DNA of 17,235 nt from JAGVXD01 sp964554415 (GTDB lineage Archaea; Nanobdellota; Nanobdellia; Pacearchaeales; GW2011-AR1): positions 1 to 17,235 of the forward strand of contig CAZKON010000019.1 of assembly GCA_964554415.1 (NCBI GenBank), in the 5' to 3' direction. The notes under the pieces were generated by a model. It saw only the letters and a list, made by a program, of their open reading frames with translations. It did not search any database and had not been told where the DNA came from. Shown piece by piece: positions 3,773 through 10,105 of the stretch. The translations under genes and the position numbers were made by a program. How positions within the stretch are numbered: position 1 is the stretch's first letter; the number at the start of each line of letters is the position of its first letter.

Positions 3773-6355
3773 ATGGCTGAAATTCGATTTATTGAAGCAC
3801 ACACGAATGCAGAGACAGAGGGGACACTACATCCGCTTGTGCGCGAGTGGTTCTTTGAAAAGTTTAAGGACTTTAGTCTCACACAGCTGTATGGTGTAAA
3901 GACGATTCGGGATAGAAAAAACATACTTATCAGTGCGCCGACAGGAGGGACGAAGACGCTGACTGCTTTTTTGAGTATTCTGAATTATTTAGTTGAGCTT
4001 TCGTTTAAGAATGAACTTGAGGATAAAATCTATGCAGTGTATGTGTCACCTTTGAAGGCGCTGAGCGGAGATGTGTTCGTAAATTTGATTACTCCCCTTG
4101 AGGAGATAAAGGCATTAGCGGAGAAGAAAGGCATTAAGATGCAAGAGATTCGCGTTGGATTGAGGACAGGAGATACTACTGTGAGCGAGCGAGCGAAACA
4201 TGCGCGGAAAGCACCGCATATTTTTGTGAGCACTCCTGAAAGTCTGGGCATTGTGCTTGCAACACCAAAATTTGTAGAGAAAGTTAAGGCGCTTGAGTTT
4301 GTGATAGTGGATGAGATTCATGCCATGACGAATAAACGCGGCGTTTTCTTGAGCTTGATTTTGGAACATTTATGTAGTATGAGTGTTATTGAGCCTGTGC
4401 GCATCGGGCTTTCTGCAACTATCTCACCGCTTGAAGAGATTGCACGCTTTTTAGTTGGAGTTCAAAGAGATTGCCTGATTGCTGATGTGAAACTGTTGAA
4501 AGGGATTGATATTGGACTCGATTATCCCGGGGAAACTATTCTTGAGGCAGAGAATAGCGAGAGCCAGAAGAAATTGTATCATCTGCTTAATACGTTGATT
4601 CAGGAGCATACTACCACGCTTATCTTTACGAATACGCGGGCTGCTACGGAGAGGATTATTCATTATCTTGATCTGCACTTCCCCGGAAAGTACGCGGGGG
4701 TTATTGGAGCGCATCATAGCTCAATGTCGAAAGAGCAGAGGTTTCTTATTGAAGATAAACTACGGAAAGGAGAACTGAAAGTTGTTGTGTCTTCTACTTC
4801 ATTGGAGTTGGGGATAGACATTGGAAGTATTGATCTCGTTGTCTTATTGAGAAGCCCTAAGAGCGTTAGCAGAGCGCTGCAGCGCATTGGAAGAGCCGGG
4901 CATCAGCTGCATTCAGAGCCGAAGGGGCGGTTTCTTGTGCTTGATAGAGATGATATTGTAGAATGTTCTGTGTTGATGAAAGAGATGATTGAGAAACATA
5001 TTGACCGGGCGAGTATACCTATGAACTGCCTTGATGTTTTAGCGCAGCAGCTCTTTGGTATGGCAATCAGCAAGGTTTGGAATGTGGATGAAATGCTACA
5101 AACAGTAAGGAAAAGTTATTGTTATGAAACGCTTTCGAAAGAAGATTTTTTTGATGTTTTGAGCTATCTTGCGGGAGATTATGCATTGGAACATCGGCAC
5201 GTATATGCAAAAATATGGTATGACTCTGCGACGAAACAGGTAGGCAAGCGTGGAAAGCTGGCAAGGGTGCTGTATATGACAAACATTGGCACGATTGCTG
5301 AAGAAGGGTTTATTACAGTTGTTGTTGGGGCTGGAGAAGGCAGAGGAACTACAGTGGGAAAAATTGATGAGGGCTTTTTAGAGCGGATGAAACGTGGAGA
5401 CATTTTTGTTCTTGGCGGGAAAAAGTATCAATTCCTGCATTCGATGGGTATGAAAGCATTTGTGCGAGCGAATGTGTCAAAGAATCCGACTATTCCTTCG
5501 TGGTTCTCGGAGATGCTACCGTTGTCGTTTGACGTTGCACTGGAAATTGGGCGGTTCAGGAGATTGGTAAAGGAGCGATTGGGAGATCGAAAGAAATGTG
5601 TGGAGTTTATTTGCGGGCATTTGCATTGTGAAGAGAAAATTGCCCGAGAGATTTTTGAGTATTTTCTTGAACAGGAGAAGTTTGTTGCGATTCCTGACGA
5701 TACGACTCTCCTTGTTGAAAAATTTAAAGAGGTGAAAGAGTATTTGGTGTTTCATAGCCTGTATGGGCGGCGGGTGAACGATGCTCTATCGAGGGCGTAT
5801 GCGTATGCTGCTGCACGGCTGAAACACAGAGATGTAGAAATAGGTATTAATGACAACGGATTCTTTATTGCGGGGGAAAGTTTAGATGAGGAGAGGATTT
5901 TAAAATTTGTGACTTCAAAGAATTTACTGGAAATTTTAAAGGAAGCAATTGAACGGACAGATGTTTTGAGAAGGAGATTTCGGCATTGTGCGGGGCGGTC
6001 GCTGATGATTTTGCGGCAGTATAAAGGAAGAGAGAAGAGCGTTGGAAAGCAGCAGGTGCATTCTGAATTTTTATTTCGGGCTGTAAAGCTTTTGAGCAAT
6101 GAATTTCCTATTTTGCGGGAGGCGCGGCGAGAAGTGTTTGAGGAGCTAATGGATGTAAGGCGCGCTGAAGAGGTATTGCGATGGATGGAAAGCGGAAAAG
6201 TGAGGGTAGTGAAGATTCTGACGCCTCTGGTTTCTCCGTTTGGTGTGAATTTAATGATGCAGGGACGGTCGGATCTGATTAAAATGGAAGATCGGGCTTC
6301 TTTTCTTAAGAGGATGCATGAATTGCATTTGAAGGTGATTCAAAGCTTTCTATAA
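3773..6355 (+). CDS. lhr: Lhr-family SF2 ATP-dependent helicase
   Basis: An 860-residue protein of the archaeal Lhr-core type (3'-5' helicase linked to DNA repair). Motifs in order: Walker A-like APTGGTKT (55-62), VSPLKAL (Ia, 91-97), STPESL (153-158), DEIH (180-183), SAT (214-216), LIFTNTR (IV, 283-289), TSLELGIDIGSID (V, 342-354), QRIGRAGH (VI, 370-377). After the two RecA domains come a winged-helix region (about 420-510) and the Lhr-specific beta-barrel/DEAD-assoc region to the end, giving a full-length family member. The Walker A loop is odd: GGTKT instead of the usual G-x-GKT. A metallophosphoesterase gene follows 37 bases later, a pairing known for Lhr-core helicases. Confidence 0.93.
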   Translation: MAEIRFIEAHTNAETEGTLHPLVREWFFEKFKDFSLTQLYGVKTIRDRKNILISAPTGGTKTLTAFLSILNYLVELSFKNELEDKIYAVYVSPLKALSGDVFVNLITPLEEIKALAEKKGIKMQEIRVGLRTGDTTVSERAKHARKAPHIFVSTPESLGIVLATPKFVEKVKALEFVIVDEIHAMTNKRGVFLSLILEHLCSMSVIEPVRIGLSATISPLEEIARFLVGVQRDCLIADVKLLKGIDIGLDYPGETILEAENSESQKKLYHLLNTLIQEHTTTLIFTNTRAATERIIHYLDLHFPGKYAGVIGAHHSSMSKEQRFLIEDKLRKGELKVVVSSTSLELGIDIGSIDLVVLLRSPKSVSRALQRIGRAGHQLHSEPKGRFLVLDRDDIVECSVLMKEMIEKHIDRASIPMNCLDVLAQQLFGMAISKVWNVDEMLQTVRKSYCYETLSKEDFFDVLSYLAGDYALEHRHVYAKIWYDSATKQVGKRGKLARVLYMTNIGTIAEEGFITVVVGAGEGRGTTVGKIDEGFLERMKRGDIFVLGGKKYQFLHSMGMKAFVRANVSKNPTIPSWFSEMLPLSFDVALEIGRFRRLVKERLGDRKKCVEFICGHLHCEEKIAREIFEYFLEQEKFVAIPDDTTLLVEKFKEVKEYLVFHSLYGRRVNDALSRAYAYAAARLKHRDVEIGINDNGFFIAGESLDEERILKFVTSKNLLEILKEAIERTDVLRRRFRHCAGRSLMILRQYKGREKSVGKQQVHSEFLFRAVKLLSNEFPILREARREVFEELMDVRRAEEVLRWMESGKVRVVKILTPLVSPFGVNLMMQGRSDLIKMEDRASFLKRMHELHLKVIQSFL

Positions 6356-6392
6356 GAGAAAGAATTAATTACTCTTTGTAGTTCGTTTTTGA

Positions 6393-7100
6393 ATGAGTGA
6401 AATAACTTACATTGGCAAATGCCTTCTTGTTGAAACAGGAGGGAAGCGGATACTTGCCGTTGGGGATTTGCATTTAGGATATGAGGAGGCGCTGAACATC
6501 CAAGGTGTTGGAATTGGAAGAACATTGTTTAGCGAAATGATAAAAGATCTTTCTGAGATTTTTACTAAGACGGGGAAAATTGATGAAGTTGTGCTGTTAG
6601 GAGATGTGAAACATGTCTTTGGAACGGTATTGGGACAGGAGCGAGAAGATTTTAGGAAATTGCTTTCGTTTTTTAGCGAGCGATGTGGGAAGATAGTGAT
6701 TGTGCAGGGGAACCATGATGCGATTGTTGCATTTTTGATTCGGGAGAAGACAGAGGTACGAGATTTTTACACTGTGGGAGGAGTGTGTTTTTTGCATGGA
6801 GATAGAGATTTTAAAGAGATTTGGGGGAAAGAGATTATAATGTGGGTTGTTGGGCACGCGCATCCTGCGATTACGCTTGAAGATGGAGTGAAACAGGAAA
6901 GATATAAATGTTTTTTAGAGGGTAAATGGAAGGGTAAGAGTATTGTGATTGTGCCGAGCTTTTCAAGACATAGTGAGGGAAGTGATGTTAGAAATAGTAA
7001 GCTTGGACTGGTGCGGGAGTTTGATTTAAATAGGTTTAAAGTCTGGATTGTGGGGGAGAAGTTAGAAGCATTGGATTTTGGAGAGTTGAGAGAGTTGTAA
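6393..7100 (+). CDS. ICC-like metallophosphoesterase (COG1407 type)
   Basis: A 235-residue calcineurin-like phosphoesterase with its metal-binding motifs intact: DLHLGYE (25-31), GDVKH (70-74), GNHD (106-109), HGD (135-137) and GHAH (154-157). The DLHLGYE and GDVKH motifs are typical of the COG1407 group, which is often encoded beside Lhr helicases in archaea and bacteria. The gene starts 37 bases after lhr on the same strand with no clear ribosome site, so co-transcription with lhr is likely. By analogy with bacterial Lhr clusters, a role as a nuclease or phosphatase in DNA repair is probable; the substrate is not evident from the sequence. It ends one base before the stop of the convergent gene. 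Confidence 0.9.
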   Translation: MSEITYIGKCLLVETGGKRILAVGDLHLGYEEALNIQGVGIGRTLFSEMIKDLSEIFTKTGKIDEVVLLGDVKHVFGTVLGQEREDFRKLLSFFSERCGKIVIVQGNHDAIVAFLIREKTEVRDFYTVGGVCFLHGDRDFKEIWGKEIIMWVVGHAHPAITLEDGVKQERYKCFLEGKWKGKSIVIVPSFSRHSEGSDVRNSKLGLVREFDLNRFKVWIVGEKLEALDFGELREL

Positions 7101-7101
7101 A

Positions 7102-7542
7102 TTATTTAGAGTCACTTTCATTCTTTGGAGAAAGGTGAGGAAGAGGAATATGGGTTGGCAGACCGACCTGGTCTTCCAAGTCAAGAGCTTTGGGTGTACA
7201 CTTGCGGAGAATTAGATTAAATAAAGGTAATTGAAATTCGCTTGCAATCTCTTTCTTTTTCCAACCTTTAACAATTTCTTTTCCCTGGCCGCGCGGTGTT
7301 GCTATCATAATAATTCCTTCAAATTGTGCTTCTCCTTGTTTTACTTCTTTCTTCTGCGACGCTTCATTGTAGATGACTGAAAATCTAAAGACAATCCGAA
7401 GAGCATCCTGGTCTTTTAAAAGTGAGATGTTTTCCTGGGTTATATCTACAAACTCAATGTTTGTGTTGATTGTTGAGGGGTGAAGCTGACCAGGGTTGTG
7501 TTCTACCTTTATTTTTGTAAAATTGAATCCTATGACTTGCAT
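7102..7542 (-). CDS. conserved archaeal hypothetical protein, possibly SecB-like
   Basis: A 146-residue soluble protein, MQVIGFNFTKIKVEHN..., with alternating beta strands (INTNIEFVDI, ALRIVFRFSVIYNE, GEAQFEGIIMIATP), then helices (GKEIVKGWKKKEIASEFQLPLFNLILRKCTPKALDLEDQVGLP) and a proline-rich C-terminus (THIPLPHLSP). I recall similar uncharacterised proteins in DPANN archaea. The strand-rich core followed by long helices is reminiscent of SecB-like chaperones, but this is a guess from pattern. The minus-strand TATA box TTTAAAAA (7564-7571) lies about 25 bases before the ATG, suggesting a leaderless mRNA. It is monocistronic between the convergent phosphoesterase gene and hairpin cluster 3. 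Confidence 0.7.
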   Translation of the reverse strand: MQVIGFNFTKIKVEHNPGQLHPSTINTNIEFVDITQENISLLKDQDALRIVFRFSVIYNEASQKKEVKQGEAQFEGIIMIATPRGQGKEIVKGWKKKEIASEFQLPLFNLILRKCTPKALDLEDQVGLPTHIPLPHLSPKNESDSK

Positions 7543-7621
7543 TATAAGGTTTAATTAAGAGAGTTTTTAAAGATTTGCACGATTTCTCGGTGCCATGTCA
7601 GGAATTGTAAACACTCGTAGA

Positions 7622-7981
7622 AATCCTCTGCCTTTAGGCTGAGGTTAGTTTGTAGAGGATTCGTCAAGAACTTTCAGTTCTTGAGTGATGTTGAGAATCA
7701 GGTGATTCTCAAAGTCTCCTGCGGTGTCAAGGACAGAACATCCTTGAGCACTCTCGAGAATCCCAGAAAACGAGAGGATTCTCGAAGTCACAAAACCACA
7801 ACAAACCTCGGCTTTCAAGCCGAGGTTAAAAACCCGAAGGGTTTTGTGACTTTCTGAAGCAGTCAAGAATTATGTTTATTTACCCACAAACAAAGCAAAG
7901 GGATTGCGCAAACGTAATTCTTGATGTCGAGGTGCCTTATAAAACCCGCACTTTAGTGCGGGGTAAAACGCAAAGACTTTG
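7622..7981. repeat. hairpin cluster 3, eight or more stems including nested ones
   Basis: Stems in order: AATCCTCT (7622-7629)/AGAGGATT (7654-7661), enclosing GCC-ttta-GGC; TCAAGAACT-ttc-AGTTCTTGA (7664-7684); TTGAGAATCA-gg-TGATTCTCAA (7691-7712); TCAAGGA/TCCTTGA (7727-7747); TCGAGAATCC (7754-7763)/GGATTCTCGA (7776-7785); GTCACAAAACC (7787-7797)/GGTTTTGTGAC (7840-7850), which encloses AACCTCGGCTT-tc-AAGCCGAGGTT (7804-7827) and competes with AAACCC-gaa-GGGTTT (7830-7844); the 62-base unit at 7863-7924; CCCGCACT-tt-AGTGCGGG (7945-7962); CAAAG-a-CTTTG (7971-7981). Almost every base of the 360 is in a stem or short loop. It lies between two minus-strand genes. It could be a structured RNA, an array of palindromic repeats or a recombination hotspot. 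Confidence 0.85.
7863..7924 (-). repeat. 62-base palindromic unit, second copy
   Basis: The reverse complement of this stretch matches 1392-1453 at 56 of 62 positions with no gaps, and all six differences are transitions. Both copies begin TCAAGAATTA and end TAATTCTTGA. Here the stem carries a wobble and a mismatch where the other copy is perfectly paired. Confidence 0.85.
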
Positions 7982-7988
7982 TGATATT

Positions 7989-8249
7989 TTAAACTAAGTC
8001 TTCCTCAGAAACAACGACGAAATCGCCAATGGCAATAATAGTATTATAGGGTATGAGGGTTTCTTTGTTTGTGGATGTTTCAAGATTAAGATTTCTTGCA
8101 TAAGGAGTTACATCTTTCAGTATTAACTGAATCAATTCTCCTGTTCGTGTTTCAAAAGTGATGTCTTTGACGATGCCGAGGCGCTTCCCTTCTTTTGTCA
8201 CGATTAGTTTATTTATTATATCCTTAAGAGGTTTTTTATCAAGGGTCAT
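7989..8249 (-). CDS. PRC-barrel domain protein, 86 aa
   Basis: A single PRC-barrel domain: KPLKDIINKLIVTKEGKRLGIVKDITFE, then GELIQLILKD, then ETLIPYNTIIAIGDFVVVSEEDL. This beta-barrel is found alone in many archaea and in the bacterial ribosome maturation factor RimM. Free-standing archaeal forms have been suggested to take part in RNA metabolism or cell division; the role here is unknown. The minus-strand TATA box TTTATATAGC (8269-8278) is about 25 bases before the ATG. It is the gene flanking the presumed replication origin on the left. Confidence 0.88.
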   Translation of the reverse strand: MTLDKKPLKDIINKLIVTKEGKRLGIVKDITFETRTGELIQLILKDVTPYARNLNLETSTNKETLIPYNTIIAIGDFVVVSEEDLV

Positions 8250-8325
8250 GGTGTGATAAATAGTTCATGCTATATAAACTTTTCTTTGATTGTATGGTTC
8301 TGATAGATTATATGTATCTTACTCT

Positions 8326-8348
8326 CACCCCATGATTTCGCATGGAAT
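8326..8348 (-). promoter_or_regulatory. ORB-like box, left
   Basis: Minus strand: TTCCA-TGCGAAAT-CAT-GGGGTG. It has the TTCCA half, GAAA and a G-string in ORB order and spacing, though the dyad is imperfect. It is similar to the box at 8656 and oriented opposite to it. Confidence 0.5.
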
Positions 8349-8385
8349 AATTATGTTTAAAAGAGAGGGAAAAACAAGTGAAAAA

Positions 8386-8440
8386 AACAAAATCTTTCTT
8401 TTAAAATATATGTATTATATAATATAGATTATATAATATA
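8386..8440 (+). repeat. 55-base direct repeat, left of the gap
   Basis: The last 55 bases before the N run are identical to the first 55 bases after it (8541-8595). Each copy contains two adjacent ATTATATAATATA 13-mers separated by a G. Confidence 0.95.
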
Positions 8441-8540
8441 NNNNNNNNNNNNNNNNNNNNNNNNNNNNNNNNNNNNNNNNNNNNNNNNNNNNNNNNNNNN
8501 NNNNNNNNNNNNNNNNNNNNNNNNNNNNNNNNNNNNNNNN
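8441..8540. other. assembly gap, 100 Ns
   Basis: Exactly 100 Ns, a placeholder length used by scaffolders rather than a measured size. Because both flanks are the same 55-mer, the two contigs probably overlap and the gap may not exist. Confidence 0.95.
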
Positions 8541-8595
8541 AACAAAATCTTTCTTTTAAAATATATGTATTATATAATATAGATTATATAATATA
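8541..8595 (+). repeat. 55-base direct repeat, right of the gap
   Basis: Identical over all 55 bases to 8386-8440. It runs straight into the AT-rich hairpin at 8590-8614. Confidence 0.95.
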
Positions 8596-8655
8596 TCTTT
8601 AGAAGAGATATATTTAGTTCGTATTAATTAAATGTCATGTTAGTATATTTTTTAT

Positions 8656-8677
8656 TTTTCCATATGAAACAGGGGTG
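8656..8677 (+). promoter_or_regulatory. ORB-like box, right
   Basis: TTCCA-TATGAAAC-A-GGGGTG, followed by a second G run (TGGGG). It has ORB order with two bases fewer before the G-string than the left box. It points toward the cdc6 gene. Confidence 0.5.
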
Positions 8678-8732
8678 TGGGGAGGTTAAGGCATTTCTTG
8701 ATTATTTAGTATATATGAGGTAAAAATTTTAT

Positions 8733-8745
8733 TTTCCAATGGAAA
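8733..8745. promoter_or_regulatory. TTTCCA-A-TGGAAA dyad
   Basis: A perfect 6-1-6 dyad equal to the core of archaeal origin boxes but without a G-string on either side. It could be a weak Orc1/Cdc6 site or an operator of the cdc6 gene. Confidence 0.45.
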
Positions 8746-8843
8746 TTATGATTATAGGAAAAGAAATCAATTTTCGTATTTTTCTTTTCCTGCCTATCAA
8801 GTGAAAAACTTCCGAAAACTTATTTCCCTTGTATAAGTAGCGA

Positions 8844-8886
8844 TAAATTTATAACCCCCCAGCCTATCTATTCATAATTGGAGGTG
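8844..8886 (+). promoter_or_regulatory. orc1/cdc6 promoter and Shine-Dalgarno
   Basis: TATA-like TAAATTTATAA (8844-8854) lies about 40 bases before the ATG, followed by a strong ribosome site GGAGGTG (8880-8886) four bases from the start. The short leader with a Shine-Dalgarno contrasts with the leaderless-looking genes elsewhere in the window. Confidence 0.6.
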
Positions 8887-8890
8887 TTAT

Positions 8891-10105
8891 ATGGACAAAC
8901 TTGATAAAATATTTAGTTCTTTTACCCAGACAAGTATTTTTAAAAATAAAATGATTCTTCAGTCAAATTATAGTCCTAGTATGATTTATCACAGGGACGA
9001 GCAAATTGAAGCGGTTGCTTCTATCCTTGCTCCGACTCTTCGTGGAGAACGCGCGAGCAATCTTTTTATTTATGGCAAAACCGGCACAGGCAAGACGCTT
9101 AGTGTTGATCATGTGGGTGGGCGCATTATTGAAAAAGTGAAAGCCGAAGGGCAGGATTATTTACGATATGTCTACATAAACTGCAAACTTAAAAAGGTTG
9201 CAGACACCGAGTATCGTATCCTTGCTGAAATAATTCATGAGCTAGGGGGTAATGTTCCTGCGACAGGGCTGCCTACGGACCAAGTCTATAGCCGCTTTAT
9301 TGAATTAATTGATAGTAAAAAGCAAATGATTCTTATTGTTCTTGATGAAATAGACCAAGCAATAAAGAAAATATCTGATAATTTTATTTATACACTAACA
9401 CGACTTAATTCCGAATTAAAAAATACACAAATTAGTATTGTTGGTATAAGCAATAGTCTTACATTTATGGATGACTTAGACCCCAGGGTAAGGAGTTCTC
9501 TAGGTGAGGAAGAACTTGTTTTCCCCCCCTATAATGCACTACAATTACAGGACATTTTAAGAGAGCGCGCTAATCAAGCTTTTAAGGAAGATACATTACA
9601 AGAGGGAGTAATAGCAAAATGTGCGGCATTTGCTGCGCGCGAGCATGGCGATGCACGGAGAGCACTTGATCTTCTCCGTGTTGCCGGCGAACTTGCTGAA
9701 AGGGAACACATGTCTGTAGTGGGGCTTGAACACATTGATGCTGCAAACCAGAAGATTGAGAGGGATAAAATGCTTGACATAATAGAAAGTGAGCCAAAAC
9801 AGTTTCAACTTGTTTTGGCGGCAATTATGGCTCTGGAGGAGAAACAAGCGGGAAAAAACGAGGAGAGCATAGTGACTGGCGACGTATACAACTTTTATCA
9901 AGAGATTTGTAACAATACAAAGAACGAAATTTTAACTCAAAGGAGAATTTCAGATATTCTTGCGGAATTTGACATGTTGGGCATCATTAATGCAAGAGTC
10001 ATAAGCAAAGGCAGACAGGGAAGAACACGGGAAATAAAACTTATGCTTTCTCCAAATATCAAACCAAAAGCACGTGAAATTCTCAAAAAATCTTTAGATT
10101 TATGA
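8891..10105 (+). CDS. cdc6: Orc1/Cdc6 replication initiator
   Basis: A 404-residue AAA+ initiator that binds ORB sites at the origin and loads the MCM helicase. Motifs: Walker A GKTGTGKT (62-69), Walker B VLDEID (150-155), sensor 1 GISNSL (185-190), the origin-contacting segment DPRVRSSLG (197-205), sensor 2 GDARRALD (253-260), then a C-terminal winged helix (about 295-404, with ISDILAEFDMLGIINARVISKGRQGRTREIKL). The length and all key residues fit a functional Orc1-type protein. GGAGGTG precedes the start. Its stop overlaps the DP1 start in ATGA, so initiator and replicative polymerase form one operon beside the origin, as in Pyrococcus. Confidence 0.96.
   Translation: MDKLDKIFSSFTQTSIFKNKMILQSNYSPSMIYHRDEQIEAVASILAPTLRGERASNLFIYGKTGTGKTLSVDHVGGRIIEKVKAEGQDYLRYVYINCKLKKVADTEYRILAEIIHELGGNVPATGLPTDQVYSRFIELIDSKKQMILIVLDEIDQAIKKISDNFIYTLTRLNSELKNTQISIVGISNSLTFMDDLDPRVRSSLGEEELVFPPYNALQLQDILRERANQAFKEDTLQEGVIAKCAAFAAREHGDARRALDLLRVAGELAEREHMSVVGLEHIDAANQKIERDKMLDIIESEPKQFQLVLAAIMALEEKQAGKNEESIVTGDVYNFYQEICNNTKNEILTQRRISDILAEFDMLGIINARVISKGRQGRTREIKLMLSPNIKPKAREILKKSLDL

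Larger units (their letters stand above)
8281..8890. other. probable replication origin region (oriC) upstream of orc1/cdc6
   Basis: About 610 bases (100 of them Ns) without a gene, very AT-rich, directly upstream of orc1/cdc6. It contains two ORB-like boxes in opposite orientation at 8326-8348 (-) and 8656-8677 (+) around an AT-rich core, plus a TTTCCA-A-TGGAAA dyad (8733-8745), an AT hairpin AATATATCT/AGATATATT (8590-8614) and an inverted repeat AGGAAAAGAAA (8756-8766)/TTTCTTTTCCT (8781-8791). Inverted ORBs flanking an unwinding element next to cdc6 is the known archaeal origin layout, and cdc6-PolD operons lie at the origin in Thermococcales. Origin function here is inference. Confidence 0.65.

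Noticed and set aside
7645..7866. 73-residue minus-strand frame within hairpin cluster 3
   Set aside because: Its codons are the arms of successive inverted repeats; no domain, promoter or ribosome site supports it.
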